Source: Betaproteobacteria bacterium (GTDB lineage: Bacteria; Pseudomonadota; Gammaproteobacteria; Burkholderiales; Thiobacillaceae). From it: DNA of 64,000 bases. The position numbers were made by a program, and so were the translations under genes. The notes beneath the pieces were generated by a model, which searched no databases, was not told the DNA's origin, and worked only from the letters and a program-made list of their open reading frames with translations. The stretch spans positions 23,843 through 87,842 of the forward strand of contig JAGUXX010000118.1 in assembly GCA_020061585.1 (NCBI GenBank), in the 5' to 3' direction. Shown here piece after piece: positions 1-8,928 of the stretch. Every line of letters begins with the position of its first letter. Position 1 is the stretch's first letter.

Positions 1-72
1 TGGAGTGCTGAATCACCGACTGCCGGACCTCCGCTTCGGGCAGCAAAGATTCCACGCTGCAAACCCGGCCCC

Positions 73-855
73 GTGAGCGAAAGTGATTCCAGCCTGAATT
101 CACCGCGCCGCCGCTATGTTCGGCGTGCGCACGCACGGGCACAACCAAAGCGACAGCCCGATACCGAGACGTTGGCAGGCCGTATGCGCCAGTTCCAGTT
201 ATTCGCCCACCTGTCGGCGGACATCATGCTGGAATTGGCGGCCGAGGCTCGTGTGCTGGAATATCGAGCCGGGGAATATCTTTGGCGTCAGGGCGAACAG
301 AATCATCGCGTGCTGTTCATCGAACAGGGCCTGGCGATTGCATCGAGACAGGTTCGCGAGGGCGTGAGCCGCACCTATGGATTGTTTGGCCCGGGTGACT
401 CCATGGGCATACACGCCATCTGGGCCGGCATGAGCTACCCAACCGACGCGCTGGTGCTCAGCGATGGTTTGACGGCCATCCAGCTCAATACCTCAGCCCT
501 GGTTCAATGCGCGCAGCGGAAATCCGAGCTGGCCGAACCTTTGCTGGTGGAAATTGGACGCTTCACCGAATCCTTCATCCGAAAGATCGACATTGTCAGC
601 GCTGGCACTGTGCCGCAGCGCGTGGCTGCGTTGATGAGCATGTTGATGGCGCGCCATGGCATCGTGAAAGGGGAGAACGAGGCGCGTCTGCCGTTCAGGC
701 TGACGCTGGAACAGATCAGCTCCATTGTCGACAGCCGGCTCGAAACCGTGGCCCGTGTGCTCGCCGCGTGGAAGCGCCAGAGTTGGTTGCGCATCGATGC
801 CGATGGATTTCATTTTGGGCAGTTGGATCGACTGGCTGCGCTGCTCGCGGATTGA
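73..855 (+). CDS. Crp/Fnr family transcriptional regulator
   Basis: A 260-aa regulator. Residues about 38-150 form a cyclic-nucleotide-binding-type beta-roll with the conserved YRAGEYLWRQGE and FGPGDSMG stretches, and residues about 180-250 form a Crp-type winged helix-turn-helix (recognition part SIVDSRLETVARVLAAWK). The N-terminal arm is basic and lacks the Cys cluster of FNR, and the only Cys lies near residue 145. It is therefore unlikely to sense oxygen through a 4Fe-4S cluster and resembles CRP, DNR or HcpR-type members more. The GTG start at 73 has no obvious ribosome binding site; an internal ATG (residue 38) just before the sensor domain is an alternative. It stands alone, followed by about 430 bp without a gene. 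Effector and targets cannot be read from sequence. Confidence 0.9.
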   Translation: MSESDSSLNSPRRRYVRRAHARAQPKRQPDTETLAGRMRQFQLFAHLSADIMLELAAEARVLEYRAGEYLWRQGEQNHRVLFIEQGLAIASRQVREGVSRTYGLFGPGDSMGIHAIWAGMSYPTDALVLSDGLTAIQLNTSALVQCAQRKSELAEPLLVEIGRFTESFIRKIDIVSAGTVPQRVAALMSMLMARHGIVKGENEARLPFRLTLEQISSIVDSRLETVARVLAAWKRQSWLRIDADGFHFGQLDRLAALLAD

Positions 856-1287
856 CCTGGGAGGGTTCCGCGCAATGACCGGTTGCCCCGGTTCTTCCCG
901 GAACACCTATCCCCGCTGGCGATATGCGCTTCAGATTCCGTTGTTTGAGCGGATCAACAAATTCCGGCGAGAGAGAGGCCTTGTTACCCGAGGTTTGCCG
1001 CGTCTATCAAAGGCGGCTTCCCAATGGAGAAGCTTGCCACACGTTTCAGGTGGGTTGGCGGCATGGCCATGCGGTTACCGCGCGGCTTCACGCCAGAGTC
1101 AAAGCGCAAATATCCCGCCAACCAGAATTACTTCACCACGGTATGTCAAGAAGCTTTAAGAACGCCAACAAGACAAGTTGACTCCAATCAAGGTTATTTC
1201 AGCTGTCCAAAGGGCTAATAAGTTCCCGACAATAAAAATCACAACGTTTTTCCTGTTGCATTGAAAAGCTGTCATGGGGGGCTGAAA
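856..1287. other. Gene-free stretch
   Basis: About 430 bp between the Crp/Fnr gene and the FadL-like gene. Only short open frames with no recognisable protein signature occur. I see no tRNA, repeat or clear terminator. The last 60 bases are AT-richer and presumably hold the promoter of the next gene, but no motif is convincing. Confidence 0.4.
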
Positions 1288-2541
1288 GTGCGATTGCTCG
1301 TTCGTCAAATAGGGCTTATCTGGCTGTTTCCACTCGCCGCGCAGGCGAGCAACGGCCTTAACCTGATCGGCTACGGCGCCGAATCGGTGGCGCTTGGCGG
1401 CGCCGATGTGGCAATCGCCAGTGACACCCTCGCCCTCAACACCAATCCGGCCGGCATTGCGCGTTTGGGGCCACGGGCGATGGATATTCACAATGCGCTC
1501 GCGCATGCCCTCGATGTTTCACATGCGGATGGTTTCGGCAACGACACGTCTGTCTCCAATCGTTTCATTCCAGTCGGCGGTTTCGGCTATGTGCGCCGGC
1601 CGGAAGGCTCGGACTGCGCCTGGGGTGTGGCCTTTTTTGGCCAAGGCGGCGCGGGTTTTGTTTACGAGAATCTGAATACCCTGTTCGGCAGCGTCGACGA
1701 ATTGTCCTCGCAGGTCCGCATCGCCCGCCTGAGTCCCGGTGTCGCCTGTGAAACGGCAAGCGGCATCCATATCGGCGCGGCGCTTGCCCTGAACTACGCG
1801 GACATCGAGCAGAAGATCTTTCCCGGCACGTCAGCCGGGCCTTTCTTCGGCTCGGATATCAAGGGAGCGCATGGCTGGGGTGCTACCGTCAAGCTCGGCA
1901 TCCTCGCGGCACTCTCGGACACGGTGACCCTGGGCGCCAGCTATACGCCCAAGGTCAAGCTCCTCTTGCGCGGCGGCCGTTTGATCTCCAATCAGACCGC
2001 GGCGGGGCGCGGCTATGTGACCTACCATGATGTCGAAATCGACGGCATGGCGCTCCCCAATGAGGCCAGCCTGGGGATCGCCTGGCGTTTTCATCCGGAC
2101 TGGCAGCTTGCGACGGAACTGACCTGGCTCGACTGGTTCGATGCCGCGACCCGCTCCACCCTCAATGCCAGCCGCCCCGACAACCCCGTCGCGCCACCGA
2201 TTTCCATCACTTCAACCCTGGACTGGCGTGACCAGATTGCGCTGGCGATCGGCCTGATCTGGCGATATTCGCCGGAAACCACCGCATTCGCCGGCGTCAA
2301 CATCGCGCGCAACCCGATTCCCGCCGAACATCTCAGCCCCTTGCTGGCGCCAATAGGCGAACGTCACCTGACCTTCGGCATGAAGCGCGCACTGAACCGG
2401 GACTGGCACCTCAGTTTGGCGACGGAATACCAGTTTCGCAACACGGTGACCTATACCAATCCGGAGTTGCCGCTGGGTTCGAACGCCACCGCGCGCAACG
2501 AGAGCGTGGCCGTGCACGCCATGTTCAGCAAGCGATGGTAG
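1288..2541 (+). CDS. FadL/OmpP1-type outer-membrane transporter
   Basis: A 417-aa predicted outer-membrane beta-barrel of the FadL/OmpP1/TodX family, which moves long-chain fatty acids or other hydrophobic compounds across the outer membrane. The signal peptide (MRLLVRQIGLIWLFPLAAQA) is followed by the family N-terminal hatch signature NLIGYGAESVALGGADVAIA with NPAGIA, and the C-terminus ends in aromatic-rich beta strands with a terminal Trp. The GTG at 1288 is preferred because it begins exactly at the signal peptide and sits behind a GGGGGG run; a TTG at 1261 would add nine residues. The gene overlaps the start of the next gene by 7 nt, so the two are probably co-transcribed and perhaps translationally coupled. 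Substrate unknown. Confidence 0.85.
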   Translation: MRLLVRQIGLIWLFPLAAQASNGLNLIGYGAESVALGGADVAIASDTLALNTNPAGIARLGPRAMDIHNALAHALDVSHADGFGNDTSVSNRFIPVGGFGYVRRPEGSDCAWGVAFFGQGGAGFVYENLNTLFGSVDELSSQVRIARLSPGVACETASGIHIGAALALNYADIEQKIFPGTSAGPFFGSDIKGAHGWGATVKLGILAALSDTVTLGASYTPKVKLLLRGGRLISNQTAAGRGYVTYHDVEIDGMALPNEASLGIAWRFHPDWQLATELTWLDWFDAATRSTLNASRPDNPVAPPISITSTLDWRDQIALAIGLIWRYSPETTAFAGVNIARNPIPAEHLSPLLAPIGERHLTFGMKRALNRDWHLSLATEYQFRNTVTYTNPELPLGSNATARNESVAVHAMFSKRW

Positions 2542-5500
2542 GCCTCGCAAAACTGGCGCCCCCCTCGGCCGCGGGTCTCGTCCCGCGTCCGCGTTTGTTC
2601 GCTCGGCTCGATGAAACTGCCGACCAGCGGCTGGCATGGATCGCCGCCCTCGCTGGCGCCGGCAAGACCTCCCTTGCGGTGAGCTGGCTTGCAGCACACG
2701 ACTTGCATTCGATCTGGTACCGGGTGGATGCCGACGACAAGGATGCCGCCAATTTCTTCCACTACCTTGCGCTCGCCGCCAGGAAATACGGCGTGGATTT
2801 GCCGCATCTGACACCTGAGTACCTGCCGGGCCTGCCGACCTTCGCCCGGCGTTTCTTCAGAACATTGTTCGCGGCGCTGCCAGGGTCATTTGTCCTGGCT
2901 CTCGACAACTACCAGGAAACTGGCGACGAAGCGCCCCTGCATCTGTTGCTGGCCATCGCGGCGGAAGAACTGCCATCCGGCGGGAGGCTGCTGGTGATCA
3001 GCCGGCGGGGACCGCCGCCCGTGTTGACCAGAACGTTCACGCGCGCGGTACTGCTGGACGATGGCGACCTGCGTTTCACACAAGCTGAAACCGGTACGCT
3101 GCTCGAACATCTCGATATCGGAGACGCGCAACAGGTGCAAGCGGCCACTGATGGCTGGGCCGCCGGCATTATTCTCACCGCGCGCGCGGTGAGCACCGGC
3201 GCAAATCCAATCGAGGCAGGCCAGATACCGCGGGCGGTACTTGATTTCATCGCTGCCGAGATATTCGACACATTGCCCGCCGATTGGCGCGACTTTCTGT
3301 TGCGGATGGGCCTGTTCCCGCTGGTCACCGAGACATTTTGCGTCGCGATGACGGGTAACAACCAAGGCATGGACTGGCTCGCCGAATTGCATCGCGCGCA
3401 TCTGTTCGTGACGCCGCAGGCCCAGGACGAGCGGGCCTACGAGTTCCATCCCCTGTTGCGCGCCTTCCTCGCGCATCGCCTGGAGGCCGGGCTGGCTGCC
3501 GCCGTGCGTGGCGATTATTTGCGCCAAAGCGCGGCGGTATTGGAGCAGGCCGGCATGATCGAGCCCGCGGTCGAGGCATGGGCGCGCGCGCGCGACTGGA
3601 CGGCGCTCGGCCGCCTGATCTGCCTGCAGGCGCCTGTCTGGCTCGCAAGCGGCCGGCATGCTTCCGTGCTGGCATGGATCGAGCGTCTCCCCGCGCAAGT
3701 GTGTGAAGCTTCACCCTGGCTCGTCTTCTGGTCAGCCACCTGTCGAGCGCTGACCGATCTCGCTGGCGCGCGCGCCGATTTCGAACACGCCTATGCCGCG
3801 TTCAAGGCCGCTGCCGACCTATCCGGCCGGTGGCTATGCTGGGCCGGCATCGCGGAAACCTACCTGTTCGGCTGGGATAGCCTGGCCGGCTTCGATCCCT
3901 GGATCGAGGAGCTCGAATCCCTGCTCGCACAGCAGCGGGAATTCCCCTCACCCGAAGTCGAGGCGCGGGTCTTGTCCGGGGCGGTGGCGCTGGCCTTTCG
4001 GCGCCCCGAACATCCGTTGCTGCCAATCTGGGCCGAGCGCGCGTTGAACCTGATTCGCACCCGGCAGGTCCAGCCGCACACGGCCATGCTGGCCCACTTC
4101 GCCGGGGTCTATCACATGTGGCGGGGCCACACTTACGGCATGGATGCCGTGCTGGAGGTGGTGCGGGTGGTCGCCACCCCGATGACCCCGCTCGGGCGCA
4201 TCCTGATGGGCATGCTGGATCTGGTATCAGCCAATTTCCAGGGCGACGCCGCCAGGATGGAAACGGCATTTTCCGCCGCGATGGAGGAGGCGCGGGAACA
4301 CGGCATCCATCTGCTGGATGTGTCGCTGATCCAGAACATGGGACTCGCGGCGCTGGCGCGCGGCGACGCGGACCGGCTCGAAGCCCTGATTCACATGACC
4401 TGGCCCGCGCTGTTGCCGGACCGTTGGTTGGAGTCGTCCGCGCATATCTATCAGCAGGCCGGACTGGCTTTGCTGCGCGGTGACCACGCTGGCGCCAGGG
4501 CCTGGGCGATCAAGGCGTTCGGGCTGGTCAGCATGGGAGGAATCCCGCACTGGGTGTCGCATTTGCGCCTCTTCATGGCCCGCCTGGAAATCCTTGAAGG
4601 CAAGGGGGAGTCGGTCGTTGGCGAGCTGGAGTCCATCGTTGCCGATGCCCGCATCACGGGCTGCGATCTTTATCTGGCCGCGGCGCTGCTGAGTCTGGCC
4701 GCGCTGCGGCTCGAAACGGGTGATCACGCGACGGCGGCCGGTATGTTGCGCGAAGCGCTGGCCCTCGGCGCGCACTGGAACTACGGCCACCTGTTCCTCT
4801 ATGCGGCGCCGGATGTGGAAAGCCGTCTGTGTGCTTTCGCCCTCGAAATGAACATCGAACCCTGCTATGTAAAACGCCTGATCAGGCAGCGCGGCCTGCT
4901 GCCACCCGAGAATGCCGACGAATGCTGGCCCTGGACGGTGCGCGTGTTCACGCTTGGCGGCTTCCGCCTGCTGTTGAACGGAGAGGCATTCGTCTCGGTC
5001 GGCAAACCGCAGAAGAAACCACTCGAACTGCTCAAGGCACTTGTCGCCCAAGGCCCCTCCGGCGCGGTGGCGCGCAATCTTGCCGCGTTGCTCTGGCCCG
5101 ACGCGGAGGGGGAAACCTTGAAGAAAACCCTGGATATCACGCTGCATCGATTGCGCAAGCTGCTTGGTGGCGACAATGCTGTGCTGCTCCAGGAAGGCAA
5201 ACTCTCGCTTAATCCGAAGATATGTTGGTGCGATGTCTGGGTTTTCGAACGCATGGCCGAGCGGGTTATCTCAAGTCTGCAAGCGCCGGTGCACGCTGCC
5301 GATGTCGTCAAATCCGCATCGGCGCGCGCATTACACCTGTTCAACGGCGCCTTTCTTGCCACTGAAGAAGATTCAGCCTGGTTGCTCCCCGCCCGTGACC
5401 ACGCCTTGAGCCGCTTCCAGCGGCTCATCGCCGGCCTGGGACGTCACCATGAGCAGACCGGCAATTGGGAGGCGGCCGGCGATCTTTATCGGCGAGGCCT

Positions 5501-5681
5501 GGAGCAAGACAATCTGAATGAATTCTTCTATCGCCGCCTGATCTTCTGCCTGCAAAAACAGAACCGGCATACCGAGGCTTTGTGTGTCTATCGGCGTTGC
5601 CGGGAACTGCTGTCCATCGTTCTCGGCGTTGCGCCATCGGCCGAGACGGAATCCCTCATCCGGCTTTCGCGCGAAGGCTGA
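2535..5681 (+). CDS. MalT-like ATPase / SARP-type (BTAD) transcriptional regulator
   Basis: A 1048-aa multidomain regulator. Residues 1-330 are a MalT/LAL-like STAND ATPase with P-loop GAGKTS (41-46) and the hydrophobic-Asp motif FVLALDN. Residues about 340-790 are Ala/Leu-rich helical repeats, as in MalT and LAL sensor domains. Instead of the usual C-terminal LuxR helix-turn-helix, the C-terminus carries an OmpR-like winged helix (from VRVFTLGGFRLLLNG, about 800-890) followed by a bacterial transcriptional activation domain (BTAD, about 900-1045), the SARP arrangement. Such proteins are ATP-dependent, ligand-activated activators. The ATG lies inside the end of the FadL-like gene, suggesting the regulator senses or controls uptake of the porin substrate, which is an inference. 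Ligand and targets unknown. Confidence 0.87.
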   Translation: MVGLAKLAPPSAAGLVPRPRLFARLDETADQRLAWIAALAGAGKTSLAVSWLAAHDLHSIWYRVDADDKDAANFFHYLALAARKYGVDLPHLTPEYLPGLPTFARRFFRTLFAALPGSFVLALDNYQETGDEAPLHLLLAIAAEELPSGGRLLVISRRGPPPVLTRTFTRAVLLDDGDLRFTQAETGTLLEHLDIGDAQQVQAATDGWAAGIILTARAVSTGANPIEAGQIPRAVLDFIAAEIFDTLPADWRDFLLRMGLFPLVTETFCVAMTGNNQGMDWLAELHRAHLFVTPQAQDERAYEFHPLLRAFLAHRLEAGLAAAVRGDYLRQSAAVLEQAGMIEPAVEAWARARDWTALGRLICLQAPVWLASGRHASVLAWIERLPAQVCEASPWLVFWSATCRALTDLAGARADFEHAYAAFKAAADLSGRWLCWAGIAETYLFGWDSLAGFDPWIEELESLLAQQREFPSPEVEARVLSGAVALAFRRPEHPLLPIWAERALNLIRTRQVQPHTAMLAHFAGVYHMWRGHTYGMDAVLEVVRVVATPMTPLGRILMGMLDLVSANFQGDAARMETAFSAAMEEAREHGIHLLDVSLIQNMGLAALARGDADRLEALIHMTWPALLPDRWLESSAHIYQQAGLALLRGDHAGARAWAIKAFGLVSMGGIPHWVSHLRLFMARLEILEGKGESVVGELESIVADARITGCDLYLAAALLSLAALRLETGDHATAAGMLREALALGAHWNYGHLFLYAAPDVESRLCAFALEMNIEPCYVKRLIRQRGLLPPENADECWPWTVRVFTLGGFRLLLNGEAFVSVGKPQKKPLELLKALVAQGPSGAVARNLAALLWPDAEGETLKKTLDITLHRLRKLLGGDNAVLLQEGKLSLNPKICWCDVWVFERMAERVISSLQAPVHAADVVKSASARALHLFNGAFLATEEDSAWLLPARDHALSRFQRLIAGLGRHHEQTGNWEAAGDLYRRGLEQDNLNEFFYRRLIFCLQKQNRHTEALCVYRRCRELLSIVLGVAPSAETESLIRLSREG

Positions 5682-5788
5682 TCGCCGCAAACCGCTCAAG
5701 CCCTGGTCCGGGCCGCCTCGGAGCATGCCTCGAATACCTTAACGAATCGGTAGGTTATCCGTAGGCAAGACGCGTCCATAACGTCAAT

Positions 5789-5806
5789 ACGAGGATTGTT
5801 CCTCGT
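5789..5806 (+). promoter_or_regulatory. Small leader hairpin upstream of 5829 gene
   Basis: ACGAGG and CCTCGT form a perfect 6-bp stem with a 6-nt loop, ending 22 nt before the start codon and just ahead of the AAAGGAGG ribosome binding site. It could stabilise the mRNA leader or act as a weak attenuator. This is seen by eye only. Confidence 0.3.
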
Positions 5807-5828
5807 AGACAACGTAAAGGAGGCCATC

Positions 5829-6185
5829 ATGAAACTCACTACCTTGGCAATCGCCTTGATCGGAATCGCAACCGTATTACCTGTCAGGGCCAATTTCGAC
5901 GAAGCCGATTGGAGTCGCTCCGAACTGCAGTGGAACGAGGAGTACGACACCTATGTGGTAGCGCCCACGCTGAAGCCGGACATCTTTCAGGAACGCCTGG
6001 TCTGGAGCGATCACTACACCGAATTCGTGCCGGTCGCCATGGCCTACATGGCCGAGTTGCGGGACTACCACGAACAGAAGGTCTGGAGTGAACAACAAGG
6101 CGCTTTTGTGCTGCGGGCAAGCATCGAGCCGTGTCCGAAACTGGGTGCGCAGACCGCTTTGATGCGTGTTGCCGGACTGCGTTGA
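5829..6185 (+). CDS. Small secreted protein of unknown function
   Basis: A 118-aa protein with a clear Sec signal peptide (MKLTTLAIALIGIATVLPVRA, cleavage before NF). The mature part is acidic and rich in Trp and Tyr, with a single Cys near the C-terminus. I do not recognise the family. The ATG at 5829 is chosen because a strong AAAGGAGG sits just upstream; an in-frame earlier start lacks one. It is followed on the same strand by a DsrE-like gene (72-bp gap) and a cytochrome c gene (43-bp gap), so it probably belongs to a small periplasmic redox or sulfur operon, as inferred from neighbours only. Confidence 0.7.
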   Translation: MKLTTLAIALIGIATVLPVRANFDEADWSRSELQWNEEYDTYVVAPTLKPDIFQERLVWSDHYTEFVPVAMAYMAELRDYHEQKVWSEQQGAFVLRASIEPCPKLGAQTALMRVAGLR

Positions 6186-6257
6186 TCAACCCGCTGTGCA
6201 GCAATTGGCGTGACTGCGCCATCCAGCCGCCACATTCACATCGAAAGGGGAAAATCC

Positions 6258-6746
6258 ATGTCACTCACCCTTATTCCCACAAAGACGGAGGCTTTCGGAG
6301 CCTGGCCCATGTACGCGCCGACGACCGTTTCCGAATTCGGCGCCAGCGAGGAATCAAGCGCCCATGCTGAAAGCATCTATACGGTGATTCTGGCCAGCGG
6401 CACGGAAGATGGCGGCAAACGTGCCACGCTGGCGCTTTCCATGGCTTGCACGGCGCTATCCATGGACTTGACAACACATCTTTTCCTGGTCGGCGCGGGC
6501 AGTATCTGGGCCTACCAGGGACATGCCGATGGCATTCAGGTAGATGGTTTTCCGGCATTGGACGAGTTGCTGGAAAGCTTTGTCGACCTGGGCGGGAATC
6601 TGGCCGTCTGTTCAACCTGCAACCAAGCCCTTTGCCACGCCACCGGCAGCCAGGAAAGGGCTTTCACCCGCCGCCCGGGCGTGCAGATCCAGGGAATGGC
6701 AACCGTGATGGAGCATCTCATGCAAGGACGCGCCGTCACCTTTTGA
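6258..6746 (+). CDS. DsrE-like family protein
   Basis: A 162-aa protein with the DsrE/DsrF-like fold pattern. A beta strand (YTVILASGTEDGGKRATLAL) leads into a helix, followed by THLFLVGAGSIW, and a Cys-bearing strand (LAVCSTCNQALC) in the position where family members carry sulfur-relay or peroxiredoxin-like Cys. DsrE-superfamily proteins bind or transfer sulfane sulfur, or assist peroxide or sulfide metabolism. Residues 1-38 before the domain are an extra low-complexity N-terminus. The ATG at 6258 follows GAAAGGGG. No signal peptide is seen, so it is likely cytoplasmic although its neighbours are exported. Confidence 0.75.
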   Translation: MSLTLIPTKTEAFGAWPMYAPTTVSEFGASEESSAHAESIYTVILASGTEDGGKRATLALSMACTALSMDLTTHLFLVGAGSIWAYQGHADGIQVDGFPALDELLESFVDLGGNLAVCSTCNQALCHATGSQERAFTRRPGVQIQGMATVMEHLMQGRAVTF

Positions 6747-6789
6747 GCACGCAACTTCAACTTCCATTACCCGTTCAAGGAGATCAACC

Positions 6790-7107
6790 ATGTATCGCAA
6801 ACTATCCATTGCCGCGGCGCTGTTTTGTACGCAATCGTTTGCCACCTATGCGGCTTCCGACATTGCTGAAGGCACCCTGTTGTATCAGCAGTTCCGTTGC
6901 GGGGAATGTCATGGCGCGGACGCGAAAAAGCCTTTCGGAAAATACAACGCAATACTGGCGGGCATGAATCCGGATGACATTTATATGAAGACCAAGCGTT
7001 TTGTCGAAAGCAGGTCGCATGAGCAAGTCCTGCAAGGCTGCGGCGAACCGCCCAGCCATGTTCAGATCAAGAAAATTTCTGATTACCTGGCAACCTTGCC
7101 GAAGTAG
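6790..7107 (+). CDS. Small monohaem c-type cytochrome
   Basis: A 105-aa exported protein with a signal peptide ending near TYAAS and one CXXCH haem c site (CGECH, residues about 37-41), then Met-containing segments (AGMNPDDIYMKTK) that could supply the sixth haem ligand. Size and pattern fit class I monohaem cytochromes of the c-553 or SoxX-like type, which act as soluble periplasmic electron carriers. An AAGGAG ribosome binding site precedes the ATG. A second Cys (LQGCGEPP) in the C-terminal half is unusual for such a small cytochrome. Last gene of the 5.8-7.1 kb set. Confidence 0.85.
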   Translation: MYRKLSIAAALFCTQSFATYAASDIAEGTLLYQQFRCGECHGADAKKPFGKYNAILAGMNPDDIYMKTKRFVESRSHEQVLQGCGEPPSHVQIKKISDYLATLPK

Positions 7108-7127
7108 CCCGGATTTATCCATGAAAC

Positions 7128-7183
7128 CGTAGGGTGCGCCATGCGCACCGATAGTCTGAATGGTGCGCACGGCGCACCCTACG
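7128..7183. repeat. Inverted repeat, GTAGGGTGCGC family
   Basis: Two 22-nt arms (7128-7149 and 7162-7183) are inverted complements with one mismatch and a 12-nt loop. The arms begin CGTAGGGTGCGCC. It lies between the convergent cytochrome c gene and radical SAM gene, so it may act as a bidirectional terminator or be a REP-like dispersed element. Confidence 0.75.
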
Positions 7184-7226
7184 GCCTGGCTGGCAATCTG
7201 GGATTAATCGGGCCGAATCAATCCTG

Positions 7227-8204
7227 TCATGAGGGGCAGACACGGCATTTCCGGCCAGCAAGGGCGGCGACTGTTTTGTCGGCCAGATACCGGGTACCTA
7301 CGCGCAGGATTTCCAGTGGGCGGTAACGGTCACGCATATTGCAGGTTTTACACAGCGCCTCGATCGGAAGGCTGCGTTCACGCAACTCCAGAATCTGGCG
7401 CAGACCATGGTCGCGAACATGGCCGATACCGTGTCGGTGTCCGATGTCGTTGTAGCAATAGAGATACTCGCCGCCGGAAGAGATGAATAGATCGCTATTG
7501 CGCGGGATGCATCGGAAACAGTTTGCAAGATATTGCCTGGCGATGTCGCTCGCGGAGGGAATGAAGTCCAGCTCCTGCGAGCGCAGTCCGTATTCGGCGA
7601 TGATCGAACGCAAGCGCCGGGTGGCCATTTCGTGGTCTTGCATCCCCCCGCCACGGTTGTAAAGCGTGGGTGACATGGTCAGGTTGCTGATCCCCTGCTC
7701 ACGGAGCCAGGCGATGGTTTGTGGCAGGGAGGCAAGGCATTCGGCGAGCGGGGTCAGGCTGATGGCCAGGCGGGTTCGGGTGAATGTCTGTTGCGCCAGG
7801 CGGATATTTTCCTTGACCCGTTCGTGATCCAGCTTGACATGAACCCGCCCATAGATACCGGGGTCGATGCTGGAGAACGACACGATCAGCATGCCGATGC
7901 GCCCATCCAGATGTTTCAGGCGTTCCACATCGAGTTCCTGGCCGTTGGTCACCATGTCGAAGCGCGCCGGGTGCTCACCGATCGCCGTGACCATGTCCAT
8001 AAAACGTGGATGCGTGGTGGGCTCGCCATAACCGGCTACCACCACTCGAAACACCTCGGCGGGGGATATCCGGTCCAGCGCGACGCGGAAGGTGTCCCAT
8101 GCCATGAGACGGCGATCGCTGATCAGGTGCTGCGGGCACATGGAACAACGCGCGTTGCACTTGCTGGTCCATTCCATGTTGACGGCGATCTTGTAGCGCT
8201 TCAT
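7227..8204 (-). CDS. Radical SAM protein with SPASM-like C-terminus
   Basis: A 325-aa radical SAM enzyme. The 4Fe-4S/SAM motif CX3CX2C is at Cys16, Cys20 and Cys23 (KCNARCSMCP), with the GEPTTHP glycine-rich element following. The C-terminal third has further Cys groups (CFRC, YCYN, LCKTC, RKCRVC), suggesting one or two auxiliary iron-sulfur clusters as in SPASM/Twitch proteins that modify peptides or nucleotides. The ATG overlaps the stop of the upstream PPOX-fold gene by 4 nt, so the two are translationally coupled and probably work together. Substrate unknown; no obvious precursor peptide is encoded next to it. Confidence 0.88.
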   Translation of the reverse strand: MKRYKIAVNMEWTSKCNARCSMCPQHLISDRRLMAWDTFRVALDRISPAEVFRVVVAGYGEPTTHPRFMDMVTAIGEHPARFDMVTNGQELDVERLKHLDGRIGMLIVSFSSIDPGIYGRVHVKLDHERVKENIRLAQQTFTRTRLAISLTPLAECLASLPQTIAWLREQGISNLTMSPTLYNRGGGMQDHEMATRRLRSIIAEYGLRSQELDFIPSASDIARQYLANCFRCIPRNSDLFISSGGEYLYCYNDIGHRHGIGHVRDHGLRQILELRERSLPIEALCKTCNMRDRYRPLEILRVGTRYLADKTVAALAGRKCRVCPS

Positions 8205-8773
8205 CGGGTTTCACCGGAGGCCGGGCCCACGCCGGCTAAGTCGGGGGATAAGCGCGGGATATGGCGGTTGCAGTTCGGCACCACCAGTTCGACTTCAACC
8301 AGCACGACGCGGGCAGCGCCAGGAAAGAGCGCAACGATTTCGCCGCTTGCATGGATTCGTGCCGTGCCATTGACTCGCAGACGTGCGCCATCGGAAAAAT
8401 CGATGAACAGGCAGCCGACGTTTGGATTGCGCAGGATATTGCCCAGGCTCATGAATGCGCCGTTGCCATCGAAATCCGGAAAAGCGAAGCGGCGTGAGTC
8501 CAAAACCCGAATCAAGCCCGGCCCGCCGCCCTTGAATGAACAATCACAGCGCCCGGTGTCATCGCTGGTGGCGAGAAAAAAGTAGGGCGCGGCTTCCAGT
8601 CGGCTGTGGAACTCGACGGGAATCTCACGCCACAGCAGGCGCTGGCGTCGTGCCGTGTCCCAGAGTTCGGCGGTATTCCAACGTTGTTGCGCCGCCATCT
8701 CTCCCGCATGGAAATCCTGTTCTGGCTGGGCCGCGCTCATGTTGTCGCCAGGAGAAAGTAGGTTTGTGCGCAC
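8201..8773 (-). CDS. Pyridoxamine 5'-phosphate oxidase-fold (PPOX) flavoprotein
   Basis: A 190-aa protein of the PPOX/FMN-binding split-barrel superfamily. Evidence is PYFFLATSDDTGRCDCSFKGG, the typical first barrel strands, followed by FPDFDGNGAFMSLGNILRNP and VGCLFIDF. Members bind FMN or haem and oxidise or reduce small molecules. Start choice is GTG 8773, which has AGGGA upstream, or ATG 8742 with no good ribosome binding site. It is coupled by a 4-nt overlap to the downstream radical SAM gene. Not a canonical PdxH: it lacks a convincing PLP-site signature, so function is open. Confidence 0.8.
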   Translation of the reverse strand: MRTNLLSPGDNMSAAQPEQDFHAGEMAAQQRWNTAELWDTARRQRLLWREIPVEFHSRLEAAPYFFLATSDDTGRCDCSFKGGGPGLIRVLDSRRFAFPDFDGNGAFMSLGNILRNPNVGCLFIDFSDGARLRVNGTARIHASGEIVALFPGAARVVLVEVELVVPNCNRHIPRLSPDLAGVGPASGETR

Positions 8774-8928
8774 GTTGTGTTCCCTGTTCCAGACATAAGG
8801 CGCGTAGCGTGCTGAGCACAGATTAAACAGCGCTTAACCGGCGATCATCGTAAGCCGGCAGGTTTTATGTTGGGATTGCGTTGTTTGGCAGCACACCCGC
8901 CGCGCGACCCACGATGCCAGGCGCCTTA

